Assembly (NCBI GenBank): GCA_021732415.1 | Contig: JAKFVC010000121.1 | Location: forward strand, 1 to 34,367 | Origin: Planctomycetaceae bacterium | GTDB taxonomy: Bacteria; Planctomycetota; Planctomycetia; Planctomycetales; Planctomycetaceae | Direction: 5' to 3' | Length of the DNA stretch: 34,367 bases | Part shown: piece after piece, positions 7,353 through 15,594 of the stretch | How positions within the stretch are numbered: position 1 is the stretch's first letter | Layout of the letters: each line of letters starts with the position of its first letter | Made by a program: the position numbers and the translations under genes | Notes under the pieces: generated by a model | What the model saw: the letters and a program-made list of their open reading frames with translations, nothing else | Database searches by the model: none | Told to the model about the DNA's origin: nothing

Positions 7353-8540
7353 CTATCGCGGTCCGAAGTTCCGGTTCTGCCCATTGAACGCCGTCGGAGC
7401 CGTAGGATTGATCGGCAGGCCCGGCGCATTGTTCACCGACGGACCAGGAACAGGCGGAGCCGGCGTCACTGGCGGAGATCCTGCCGGTTGATTCGGATCG
7501 GCATACGGCGTCGGCGGTGCAACAGGGGTGGCCCCCGGCGCTGTGGGGTCGTTCAAGGGCAAGTTTGGAGCTCCAATCCCACCTGGACCGTAGCCACCCG
7601 GAGCTCCGTAACCGCCAGCTCCAGCGCCGAAGTCACTCTGAGTCCCGCGTGCGGTCGCTCCGATGCCATAGATGCCCAGATAGTTCCAGTTCTCAACGAT
7701 ACGCCCGTTGGGCATGAACCCGATCGGTGATCGAGTCTTCAAGCGGTATTGCTCAACCAGATAGGGCTCGGGCGGTTTGGGTTGCGGTGCGTCAGGTTGC
7801 TTCGGAGGCAACTGCAATAACTTTTCGAGGGTCAACCGATCCCCATCATCGTCCGAGACAATGACGCCACCGGGACTGGGGATTGGGGTGTAAGTCAAGT
7901 TCAACACGCCATTGCCCATGGCCAGCAACAATCCATTCGCTTGCCCGGGACGCACCTCCAAGACAATGGTGTTACCATTGGCTTCAGGGGCAGATTGAGT
8001 CACACTGCGGTTGATCGCGAGGACTTTAATTCCCTTGAACAGGGTCAACTGATAACCGTACGGAATACGATTATCCAAACGTGCCCAGGACGTATTGACG
8101 GTAAATTGAATGTCGCAATAGTCGCCAGGTCGGATCAAACCGTCGACAATCGCGGTGTTCGCTCCGATCGGCAGAGCAATGGCCTTCATCCCCTTCGCCA
8201 ATTTCAGCGGCGGACGCTCACCGGGAGCGTACAACTGATTGGCCTTGATCGGCACCGCCTTTTTCAGCGGTTCACGAGCCACGCGGCCAATGATGATCTT
8301 GTTATTGGCGAGCATATCCGGGGTCAGCGTGCTGACCAGCGTCGGGGCCGTACCGAGGTGCTTCTCGGTAATCTCCGTACCGACCGCAATATCCGCCACA
8401 GGCGTGGGCATGTTACGTGTCGCGACTTCGGGAGCTTTCTGCTCACGAGCCATCAGTGTGCGAACCACATACGCAGCCACTAACAGGCCCATGATGGCCA
8501 TCACTCCAAACGTGAGCGCGGCAGGTGTGAGACGTTTCAC
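7353..8540 (-). CDS. cpaB: CpaB/RcpC-like Flp pilus assembly protein with Pro/Gly-rich tail
   Basis: A 395-residue periplasmic protein anchored by an N-terminal membrane segment (about residues 10-28). A SAF-like domain follows (VADIAVGTEITEKHLG, then GRVAREPLKKAVPIKANQL, about residues 45-107) and then the RcpC domain with MKAIALPIGANTAIVDGLIRPGDYCDI. These are typical of CpaB, which works with the outer-membrane secretin in Tad systems. The last ~90 residues are a low-complexity Gly/Pro/Ala/Asn tail that is not usual for CpaB. GTG at 8540 is the start, with GAGGA 8 nt upstream. It is followed 32 nt later by the tadG-like gene; no secretin gene lies beside it, which is the common arrangement elsewhere. 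Confidence 0.88.
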   Translation of the reverse strand: MKRLTPAALTFGVMAIMGLLVAAYVVRTLMAREQKAPEVATRNMPTPVADIAVGTEITEKHLGTAPTLVSTLTPDMLANNKIIIGRVAREPLKKAVPIKANQLYAPGERPPLKLAKGMKAIALPIGANTAIVDGLIRPGDYCDIQFTVNTSWARLDNRIPYGYQLTLFKGIKVLAINRSVTQSAPEANGNTIVLEVRPGQANGLLLAMGNGVLNLTYTPIPSPGGVIVSDDDGDRLTLEKLLQLPPKQPDAPQPKPPEPYLVEQYRLKTRSPIGFMPNGRIVENWNYLGIYGIGATARGTQSDFGAGAGGYGAPGGYGPGGIGAPNLPLNDPTAPGATPVAPPTPYADPNQPAGSPPVTPAPPVPGPSVNNAPGLPINPTAPTAFNGQNRNFGPR

Positions 8541-8636
8541 GGTGCAATTCCTCTATCAACTCGCCTATTTGTAGGTCGGATGGTCCGCCTGCGATCGGGC
8601 TACTGAATCTCGTTAATTGGATGCCTGGATCAAATA

Positions 8637-8733
8637 GTGTGAGAGTAAGAGGGTGCGAGAGTGTCGGAGTAAGAACCAAACGAGGTGGTATTCCCACCCC
8701 ACTCGCTCACACTCTCATACACTCACACTCTCA
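8637..8733. repeat. GAGAGT/ACTCTC palindromic repeat, copy 3 (between tadE and cpaB)
   Basis: Left arm 8637-8674 (GTGTGAGAGTAAGAGGGTGC...) and right arm 8702-8733 (CTCGCTCACACTCTCATACA...) pair imperfectly. A small extra stem, GGTGG/CCACC, sits in the loop near 8684-8698. The gap 8541-8796 contains nothing else that I can name. Confidence 0.8.
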
Positions 8734-8796
8734 TATAATTTTGATTTCAGCAGGACGACTCGAAACTGAAGCCTTCATCCCTGATTCCCTGGCGAC

Positions 8797-9234
8797 TCAC
8801 TCCCTCACGACACTCGTTTCCTCAATCAGAAACCGTCCCTGTAAACTAAAACCGACTGGCCACAACAAATCGGGCGCAGCGGTCGACATCGGAACGGTTA
8901 AGCCCACCGTGGTGATTTCACCCGCCCGTTCGGCCGGGATGTAATAAACCGTGTGGTTGTATTGCAGATTCGGACTCAAGACGCGGTTCACAACAGCTTC
9001 AATTTCGGACTGATCAGTGACTCCCATAGAGGCCCGCCGCGCTGCCGCTCGACAGGCCTGCACCACCGACGATCGGGCAAAAAACAACATGCTGAATTCG
9101 AAGACTGCCATCAGTACGGTGAACAGAATTGGCAAAACCAGGATCATCTCCATGGTCAGCAAACCACCGCGCCGCACTGGTTGGCGACGACCGGCGACTG
9201 ACTTCGAGATGGACGCGTTCCGAATCTTCAACAT
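8797..9234 (-). CDS. tadE: TadE-like pseudopilin
   Basis: A 145-residue TadE-family minor pseudopilin. A basic N-terminus ends in RRGG, followed by LLTME and the hydrophobic helix ILVLPILFTVLMAVFEFSMLFF. If the peptidase cuts after the second Gly, Glu falls at position +5 of the mature protein, as in type IV pilins. The downstream ARSSVVQACRAAARRAS helix is also typical of TadE. The mature part would be embedded in or sit on the inner membrane as a scaffold for pilus assembly. ATG at 9234 is the start; its ribosome site is weak. It follows the prepilin peptidase gene by 66 nt, which suggests co-transcription and shared processing. Confidence 0.85.
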   Translation of the reverse strand: MLKIRNASISKSVAGRRQPVRRGGLLTMEMILVLPILFTVLMAVFEFSMLFFARSSVVQACRAAARRASMGVTDQSEIEAVVNRVLSPNLQYNHTVYYIPAERAGEITTVGLTVPMSTAAPDLLWPVGFSLQGRFLIEETSVVRE

Positions 9235-9300
9235 GCAACACCACTCATCACAAGCACGGCCTCAAATCACTCTCCAGTGCCCAGCTGAGCAACCGGATGA

Positions 9301-9987
9301 TCAAGTATTCTTTTCGTTCGGCTTGGGCTCAGCGTTCAAATTCACGGCATCTTTCGGGACGACGACTTTCGGCGGAGCCGATTTCTTAGCCGCCTCTTCC
9401 AGCTTGCGCTGTTTAGCCAGTTGGGCCTGATGTTGTTTATAAGTCTGCCGGGGCACGTCATAGGCGGTGACCAGCACCGTTCCCAAAGCCACTGACAGAC
9501 CGAAGCTCATACCCATACGGCCCCGGTTGATCTTCAACATCTCCAGACGCTTCTTACTCTTGCCCGAAGTATCGCTACCCGGCAGCATCTGATTCTTAGT
9601 CTTATAGACTCCCTTAGTCAGCATGCCCCAGAGCATGACGAATCCCGTCCCCAGCACCACAAACACGGTACTGGCGATGATCATGCCGATCGTTCGATTA
9701 AATCCCAACCAGACTGACACGGCCCCAGCCAGCTTGGCATCGCCTCCGCCACCGCTACCAATCAACCACAGGATGAAATACATCCCGAAGCCAATCGCAA
9801 AACCCGCCAGGCCATTTAATAACCCGGAGAATCCATAAAACGCGAACTGATAGACCCACCCGAGAAAGAACGCGGGCAGTGTCAGGTAATTCGGAATTTT
9901 TTGGATCCGATAGTCAATGACGGCGGCGACCAGCGTAAAGGCGCTCGCACAGACAATCAGAACCCAACCAGCAACATCAGGATACAT
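9301..9987 (-). CDS. cpaA: CpaA/TadV-like prepilin peptidase (A24 aspartic protease) with basic tail
   Basis: A 228-residue polytopic membrane protease that cleaves and may methylate Flp-type prepilins. The two active-site aspartates are visible: DYRIQKIPN near residue 24, and the GxGD motif in GSGGGGDAKL near residue 80. Hydrophobic segments surround both. The C-terminus adds about 70 residues, including a Lys/Ala/Pro-rich stretch (KQRKLEEAAKKSAPPK...), making it longer than the usual 150-170 residue TadV proteins. I start at ATG 9987; a GTG directly before it (9990) has GTGGA 8 nt upstream and is an alternative that adds one residue. The longer frame to TTG 10044 has no support. As the first gene of the - strand cluster, its promoter should lie in 9991-10459. 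Confidence 0.88.
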   Translation of the reverse strand: MYPDVAGWVLIVCASAFTLVAAVIDYRIQKIPNYLTLPAFFLGWVYQFAFYGFSGLLNGLAGFAIGFGMYFILWLIGSGGGGDAKLAGAVSVWLGFNRTIGMIIASTVFVVLGTGFVMLWGMLTKGVYKTKNQMLPGSDTSGKSKKRLEMLKINRGRMGMSFGLSVALGTVLVTAYDVPRQTYKQHQAQLAKQRKLEEAAKKSAPPKVVVPKDAVNLNAEPKPNEKNT

Positions 9988-9990
9988 CAC

Positions 9991-10459
9991 AGGACAGTTC
10001 CACCTACGAAGTGAGACACTTAAGAGACCATTTCCCGTGCTCAATCATCACAAGGCGATTCATCGCAAATGTGACACTGCGCAACCGTCAAACCTGGCGG
10101 TGTTGGAAACAATCCTTCGTGTTGAAAACATACGACACGTTTATGCAACAGCGCATCAAACGTCGCCCAATTGACGAATTCTCCCATAGGACCATAACCG
10201 GATTGGAGCGTAAAACCGGTCCTGACGGCCTATTTTTTTAGTTAAAGTGCCGGCAGAATCGCGACCATCATCACAACCCGAACGACAGCTCAAACCGGCA
10301 ACAGGGTTACGCGGAAGAAACGCGATTTAGCGATTAACCCCCAAGACCGCGATCCTTGAGGCAGATGGAGACGTGCCTCGATGCGATTCGTGCTCTAGCG
10401 CTTGTCAATTTGCAGCGAATGGCCAAATTCCGGCGATCGTAGACGGCCTCGGGCATGGG
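9991..10459. other. Gap upstream of the tad cluster; no gene seen
   Basis: About 470 nt between the prepilin peptidase start and the stop of the serpin-like gene. I searched both strands by eye for a short Flp pilin (a 50-70 residue frame with a hydrophobic helix) and saw none. A TTGACA hexamer on the - strand (complement of 10403-10408) resembles a -35 box, but no convincing -10 follows. The tad promoter probably lies here, without a firm position. Confidence 0.5.
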
Positions 10460-12307
10460 TCAGCGACCGGGCATCATCCATTCGCTGTTCGCTACCCACG
10501 CAACGAGATAGGGCGCGGACGCGTCACGTTCCTGCATCCACAGCAAAAATGGCCGGTCGAATGTCAGTTTCCGAGCTTTTTTCGGATCGTACTCTGACGG
10601 TCCAAAATCACCGATGATGACGGCTTCGGATTCCACGATCGACCCGGTCTCATCCAGGCGGAACTGGATTGTCTGGGTTGCCTGAATGATCTGTCCCGGC
10701 TGTTGTTGAGCATCGTGAAATTGCAGGCCATTCAATTGGTCGAAGTCTTTGACGATCGAGAGTTCCAGCACAGGGATGAGTAGTCTGTCACCTCCGCCAA
10801 TCGTCGTACGAAACCCGTTGGTCGCCGGTTTGGCGATTTGCGTTTGTGCGGCCTGCAATGTGGTGGCCAGAGTCTGGCCGGGGGCAATTTTCGCCAGGTA
10901 GATTTCATCTTTCCCCAGTCGCGTATGGAGCCGCACGATGAAGTCGGCGTCACTGACATGATTCAGGACGTCCACTTGGCGTACCAACTGCCCAATACGT
11001 CCGTCCTCAGCCGGGTCACCGAGAATTCCGAAACTTTCCACCCGATCGGATGCCTGGCGGGCCTGGAAAGTCAGCTGATCTTCGAAGCGATCAAACTTGA
11101 CCGCAAACGGCAACTGCTTCGAGAGCGCCGCATACAGAAAGAACCCCAGGTCCGGAACCGATTGCAAATCCTCCGAAAGTGGCCCCTCAATGTTACGAGC
11201 CTTCAGTCGTTCCAGCAGTTTCGGAACATCCGCCCGCGATCCCGAACCAACAAGATAACTGTCGGCCGCCAGATTGCGCCGATCAAATCGACTTTGGTTG
11301 AGCTGATTAACAAGATCAGAAACTGTATCACTGTGCAACTTGGTCTGGTTCTCATCCTGCCATTGGTCCCACGCGATCTGGAACGTGACACAGGAAATCA
11401 CATTCTTATCCCCCGCGAGCGGGGTATCCAGAACTGGTGAAACCTCCGTGCGACGAAACTCGGTGGCGGGGCGGACAGGTTGAAGTGCTTGCGGCTCCTC
11501 CATCGGGGCGGGAGGCCACTTCACTCCAGGCAGGGGAATTCCGCCGTTGATGCTGGTCAATGCTCGCAGTATCTTCCGGTCAATACTCTTGTTGATCAGG
11601 CGAACGTGCGCATCGACGAACGCCACCAGAACCCCACTCCAAGCCTGCGTTGCCGGATTGACTGGGGCAACGACCTTTTCGACAACATCCGCACTCGTCA
11701 CATCACGCGGCTCCATCCAATGAATGTCGGCTTCGAAATAGCCGACCAATTGCAACGAGTTTGATGGCCCGTCGACGACGTCTGCGATTTTCGCGGAGTA
11801 GCGTCCTGGCCAGACCGTTTCCGGCCCGACGATTGCCAGGACATGCGTCTCCCCAGTCAGACTATCCGTAAACCAGGGATTACCGAAGACCTCGGGCCGC
11901 AGACGGTGAAACTGAGAGTTGTGCGGGCTGTTCCACGGCTCATTGAGCCGCAACTTCTGGTAGAGATCTTGCTGCCCCAACTGCGGCAGCAGCAATACGC
12001 GCCACGAATGGAGGAGTTGGCCATCGCTCCCCACAGTATACGCGGGCGGAAAGACCCCATATTGCTGCTCATACTGATGGAGGCCTAAAGTCACTCGCCC
12101 CAGTTGAGCCTTAAAATTACCTCTAGCAATATTGGACCGAGCACCTTGAATCCCTTGGATGAAGTATTTCGCCACTAAGAATACGACCAGGGCGAGCACC
12201 AACCATTTCAACCAGTTTCCCCAGGCACCAGAGTCTGTGGAAGTGTCATCCGCCGCAGTGGTCGTAGCGGCAATGTCTGGCGTTACTGAGATCTGGTCTT
12301 GAGACAT
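10460..12307 (-). CDS. Membrane-anchored protein with DUF1559-like domain and serpin-like C-terminal region
   Basis: A 615-residue protein. Residues 31-50 form one membrane segment. Residues ~60-270 resemble the globular part of DUF1559 proteins (GLHQYEQQYGVFPPAY, HSWRVLLLPQLGQQDLYQ, EPWNSPHN, and a late FVDAHVRLI strand), but there is no prepilin FTLIE signature. Residues ~310-615 look serpin-like: an opening KNVISCVTFQIAW block, a hinge-like FRLDETGSIVESEAV near 550-563, and the C-terminal FDRPFLLWMQ strand at 583-592, which matches the serpin DRPFLF motif. The hinge lacks the short-side-chain run of inhibitory serpins, so inhibition is doubtful. I chose ATG 12307 because AAGGA lies 7 nt upstream; the frame opens at 12370. 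It diverges from a DUF1501 gene. The DUF1559 part is fairly sure; the serpin part is inference from motifs. Confidence 0.62.
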   Translation of the reverse strand: MSQDQISVTPDIAATTTAADDTSTDSGAWGNWLKWLVLALVVFLVAKYFIQGIQGARSNIARGNFKAQLGRVTLGLHQYEQQYGVFPPAYTVGSDGQLLHSWRVLLLPQLGQQDLYQKLRLNEPWNSPHNSQFHRLRPEVFGNPWFTDSLTGETHVLAIVGPETVWPGRYSAKIADVVDGPSNSLQLVGYFEADIHWMEPRDVTSADVVEKVVAPVNPATQAWSGVLVAFVDAHVRLINKSIDRKILRALTSINGGIPLPGVKWPPAPMEEPQALQPVRPATEFRRTEVSPVLDTPLAGDKNVISCVTFQIAWDQWQDENQTKLHSDTVSDLVNQLNQSRFDRRNLAADSYLVGSGSRADVPKLLERLKARNIEGPLSEDLQSVPDLGFFLYAALSKQLPFAVKFDRFEDQLTFQARQASDRVESFGILGDPAEDGRIGQLVRQVDVLNHVSDADFIVRLHTRLGKDEIYLAKIAPGQTLATTLQAAQTQIAKPATNGFRTTIGGGDRLLIPVLELSIVKDFDQLNGLQFHDAQQQPGQIIQATQTIQFRLDETGSIVESEAVIIGDFGPSEYDPKKARKLTFDRPFLLWMQERDASAPYLVAWVANSEWMMPGR

Positions 12308-12616
12308 CGTTTCATCCTTAAGCCTAATTGTACCGTGACGTGATTCGCCGTAGAGAGGGTGAAACATCATTTCGCTATTTTTTCAACGAGGTCGATTTCT
12401 CGACCCGATCGGCGTGATGGAAATTCCGTCTCGGATACAGACAGACAGAATTGCATCGACACTATTTGATGCGTACTATGAACGACCAGTCAGGTCCAAA
12501 CTGCGCATCACCGCGATCCGATAACCTCACGCGTTGCTTCGAATCTCGATGAGACATCGCGAGACGGCCAAGGAGTACTCAGTGAGTCATCGCCCGGGAA
12601 CCATGAGGCTGTCACC
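12308..12616. promoter_or_regulatory. Divergent intergenic region, probable promoters for both flanking genes
   Basis: About 310 nt separate the - strand serpin-like gene from the + strand DUF1501 gene, so both promoters should lie here. A small stem GGTCGA-TTTC-TCGACC sits near 12390-12405. I could not assign -35/-10 boxes with confidence. Confidence 0.4.
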
Positions 12617-14026
12617 ATGCTGACAATCCCGGGACATCCCAGTCGCACGTGCGAAGGCGTTTCTCGCCGGGAATGGCTGCGCCTGGGGGGCTTGGGGACA
12701 TTCGGTCTCAGCCTGACCGACCTGTCTGCTGGTCACTCTCTCGCGAACACCGGAGTTTCCACGTCATCTGTCTCATCGTTCGGCCGCGCCAAGTCGTGCA
12801 TCGTCCTGTTTATGTTCGGGGCGCCAGCACATCAGGATACCTGGGATTTGAAACCCGACGCGCCCGCCGAAGTGCGTGGTGAGTTTCAGCCGATCGCTAC
12901 GAACGTGCCCGGGACTTACGTCAGCGAGCACATCCCGCTGCTGGCTGCGATGGCCGATCGCTATGCCTTGATCCGGTCGGTCACGCATCCTGACAACACC
13001 CATACCGTCGCCATGCATTACATGCTAACGGGCGTCCGGCACCTGAGACCCTCGACGAATCCCCAGAACGCGGCCGACGATTTTCCGTGCTTCGGAGCGG
13101 TAATGAATTATGCCCGCGCGCAGCAATGGGGAAGGGCGAAAGACGTCGCAGTGCCAGGACTTCCGGCAGCCGTGAGTTTGAACTCGCCGGCGAATCAGAT
13201 TTCGGCGAACAATCATATTTTCCCAGGCTTCTTTGCCGGGTTTCTCGGCCAGGCTGCGGATCCGTTCTACGTGCCGCAGGATCCTTGTGATCCGAAGTTT
13301 TCGATCTTCCCCGCGGCCGTGAACGACCAGCGGCTCCTCGACCGTAAACGCCTGCTGTCTGAACTGGCAGTGCCAGGGGGACAGGTGAATGTCGCGGCCG
13401 CCGAACGCTCATTCGGGTCCTTCTACGATCAGGCATTTCAGCTCGTGACGTCCGCCGCGGCCCGGCAAGCCTTCGCCATCGGACAGGAGCCGGAACCGAT
13501 TCGCGCCCGCTACGGATCGACACCGTTCGGACAGGGCTGCCTGCTGGCTCGGAGACTGGTCGAAGCGAGAGTGCCGCTGGTCACTGTGAATTGGCAACGC
13601 GACGATGCCTATTGGGATACTCACTCGGACAATTTCAACCTGCACAAGCAAAAGCTCCTGCCGAACATGGATCGTGGAGTCTCCGCGTTGTTGTCCGATC
13701 TGGAACAACGCGGGCTGCTGTCGGAAACGCTGGTCGTCGTGCTCGGCGAATTTGGACGCACACCGAAGATCAACGGCAACGCGGGTCGCGATCACTGGGC
13801 ACCGTGCAGCACGGTGATGCTGGCGGGTGCCGGAATTTCCGGCGGGAAGGTCCACGGCGCGTCTGACAAGACTGCGGCCTATCCCGCACGTGACCCGGTG
13901 CTCCCCGAAGACCTGGCAGCGACGATCTATCACCTGCTGGGCATCCCGCCAGAGTTCACACTGAAGAACGCCGAGGGACGGCCAATTGCGCTGTCGACGG
14001 GCGACCCGGTGTGGGCTCTTTTGTAA
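12617..14026 (+). CDS. DUF1501 family protein, Tat-exported (first copy)
   Basis: A 469-residue DUF1501 protein, a family within the alkaline phosphatase/sulfatase superfamily that is very common in planctomycetes and whose substrate is not established. A twin-arginine signal SRREWL is at residues 16-21, followed by a hydrophobic stretch, so export by Tat is likely. Family blocks seen are GRAKSCIVLFMFGAPAHQDTWD, PLLAAMADRYALIRSV, FGQGCLLARRLVEA, WDTHSDNF, and the C-terminal VVVLGEFGRTPKIN and GRDHW motifs that carry likely metal-binding residues. ATG 12617 has GAGG 8 nt upstream. DUF1501 genes often pair with DUF1549/DUF1553 cytochrome-like genes; none is next to this one. The second copy at 27113-28585 is clearly related but diverged. 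Confidence 0.88.
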   Translation: MLTIPGHPSRTCEGVSRREWLRLGGLGTFGLSLTDLSAGHSLANTGVSTSSVSSFGRAKSCIVLFMFGAPAHQDTWDLKPDAPAEVRGEFQPIATNVPGTYVSEHIPLLAAMADRYALIRSVTHPDNTHTVAMHYMLTGVRHLRPSTNPQNAADDFPCFGAVMNYARAQQWGRAKDVAVPGLPAAVSLNSPANQISANNHIFPGFFAGFLGQAADPFYVPQDPCDPKFSIFPAAVNDQRLLDRKRLLSELAVPGGQVNVAAAERSFGSFYDQAFQLVTSAAARQAFAIGQEPEPIRARYGSTPFGQGCLLARRLVEARVPLVTVNWQRDDAYWDTHSDNFNLHKQKLLPNMDRGVSALLSDLEQRGLLSETLVVVLGEFGRTPKINGNAGRDHWAPCSTVMLAGAGISGGKVHGASDKTAAYPARDPVLPEDLAATIYHLLGIPPEFTLKNAEGRPIALSTGDPVWALL

Positions 14027-14212
14027 AACTTCGTAACCTGCGAGACTTTCGTTTCCAACTATTTTGAACAGAAGGTCACAAAGGTCGCGAAGAAGTCTTT
14101 CCAGAAGCAGCCGCCCAAAAGTTGAACCCGGCTCGCCTGATCCATGTTTATGGGACGATAACTAATGATGCGGAAGCTCGTTCTCAAACTGTTGTTCGAA
14201 ATCCCAACTCGG

Positions 14213-14641
14213 ATGAGAATTGCCATGAGAAACTCCCCACTGGTGCTCGCCCTTACGTCCGCGATCGTCTTCAGTCATTCGACTTACACAACCGCCGATG
14301 ACGCGGTGATCAACACACCAACGGTCCTGGCGAACTTGAAAGGTGAATGGGAACTGCAACCCAAGGTCAAAGACGGCTATCGCCAACGACTGTCGCTGAA
14401 CGGATCGGCCTGCGGCGACTGGCAGCAAAGTCAACGGACGCTGCCGGTCTCGATTACGTTCTACGTTGAGGGCAATGAATTGCTGATCCAGCACTACTAT
14501 GAACCGAAGGGAGCTTTCAACTACCGCCTGAAGCAACTGCGATACGATTACAAGCTCGACGGGGACACTCTGACTCTGAAACGGGATGGAGTTACAGAGA
14601 CCTGGAAACGTGGTAAGCGGCCTGAGGCGAAGTCCAATTGA
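14213..14641 (+). CDS. Small exported protein, unknown function (lipocalin/TIGR03067-like feel)
   Basis: About 142 residues with an N-terminal signal peptide (RNSPLVLALTSAIVFSHS, probable cut near TTA-DD) and a mature part of short beta strands: LANLKGEWEL, LSLNG, ITFYVEGNELLIQHYY, YKLDGDTLTLKRDG, TETWKRG. The L-x-G-x-W opening and DTLTL strand recall the small lipocalin-like/TIGR03067 proteins common in planctomycetes, but the match is loose. Start choice is open among 14165, 14213 and 14225; the two later ATGs give a normal-length signal peptide. It lies about 190 nt after the DUF1501 gene on the same strand, and converges with the next gene. Confidence 0.6.
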   Translation: MRIAMRNSPLVLALTSAIVFSHSTYTTADDAVINTPTVLANLKGEWELQPKVKDGYRQRLSLNGSACGDWQQSQRTLPVSITFYVEGNELLIQHYYEPKGAFNYRLKQLRYDYKLDGDTLTLKRDGVTETWKRGKRPEAKSN

Positions 14642-14719
14642 GCCGCCGAGACGGTTGTCGGGGAAGTGAAAACTCACGGGCCTGGCTGTCTAGCCGCTCA
14701 GCCTGCCCGGCGTTGTCCA

Positions 14720-15184
14720 TCACGGCAACTCAAGCAAGGGAACGCCATCAGAACGGGACTGCGGCTTAGGACGATCGAACAGTTCGGTGATTGGAGGCCA
14801 GCAGTAAGCGACTGCCCAAGCCGCGCCTTCCAGGAGGCAGGCAAATCTGTCAATGGCTGACTCCCAACCGAACGACACTTGCGGCCCCAATGTACCGGCC
14901 AGGATATAACCGAGAACGACGAGACCTAACCAAATCTCGCGAGAAGGTCGCCAAAACAGCAGCAGGGCCACGGTGTTCCCAGTCAAGGCCAGCAAATACG
15001 CCAAAACGAGTGCTGCAGTCACGATATTGGCGGTCGTCGGTTCATCGCCCCATTCTCCCTGCTGCTGCCAGCTTCGCAGGGGAGCCGGCAACAAATCCTC
15101 GAAGACAAGTGCGACGATTCCATTTCCCAGCCCAAGAAGCATGGACGAAAGTACCAATAGTCGAAACACGCCCTTCGGACTCAT
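14720..15184 (-). CDS. Four-helix membrane protein, unknown function
   Basis: About 154 residues with four hydrophobic segments (LLVLSSMLLGLGNGIVALV; IVTAALVLAYLLALTGNTVALLLF; IWLGLVVLGYILAGTL; and a weaker CLLEGAAWAVAYCW), consistent with a small integral membrane protein with short loops. I do not recognise a family. ATG 15184 is listed; GTG at 15205 is an alternative adding seven residues, and neither has a strong ribosome site. It is convergent with the small exported protein gene at its 3' side and faces the DUF1559 gene across a 410-nt gap. Confidence 0.6.
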   Translation of the reverse strand: MSPKGVFRLLVLSSMLLGLGNGIVALVFEDLLPAPLRSWQQQGEWGDEPTTANIVTAALVLAYLLALTGNTVALLLFWRPSREIWLGLVVLGYILAGTLGPQVSFGWESAIDRFACLLEGAAWAVAYCWPPITELFDRPKPQSRSDGVPLLELP

Positions 15185-15594
15185 CGTAACCCCATTTCTT
15201 GCCACCCGAGCTCACGTGATCTGAGTACAATTTCAGATCCGTTCACCGCAAACATCGGACAGAGAAGCTCGCGGATCAATCGACTTTGTCATACAAACAT
15301 GTGCAGTATCAGATTCGCGAGGCACAGTCATGACCATGGGCTGGATTAGCTGACCGTGCAGTTCGTGTACACTGAATCTCTTTGCCGCACTCGGCTCGAT
15401 GATATTGGCCAGCATGCCGTAGCATTTGCCCCAGCGGACATGGTACAACATGCCTACGGAACTGCGACTCGCCTATTATTCCATGTACTCAAGACTCACT
15501 GTCAATAGCTTCGCGACATCCGCTACGTGCCGCCTCAGCACGCTGGCGCTTGAATGAACATTTTCATTTCAGTTCTACCATAATCGAGGATTCT
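15185..15594. other. Gap with a 7-bp dyad; no convincing gene
   Basis: This divergent gap probably holds promoters for the membrane protein (leftward) and the DUF1559 gene (rightward). A dyad GATCTGA-N8-TCAGATC (15218-15239) lies close upstream of the leftward start and could be an operator. A 72-codon - strand frame (15233-15451) is open here but lacks a ribosome site and any family features. Confidence 0.4.

Noticed and set aside
10403-10408. TTGACA as -35 box of the tad promoter
   Set aside because: No good -10 hexamer is found at normal spacing, and it is about 400 nt from the first start codon.
13409-13933. 174-codon - strand frame within the first DUF1501 gene
   Set aside because: It is an antisense shadow of conserved DUF1501 blocks, with composition typical of such shadows.
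15233-15451. 72-codon - strand frame upstream of the small membrane protein
   Set aside because: No ribosome site, signal peptide, membrane segment or family motif. It lies in a gap likely to hold promoters for both neighbours.
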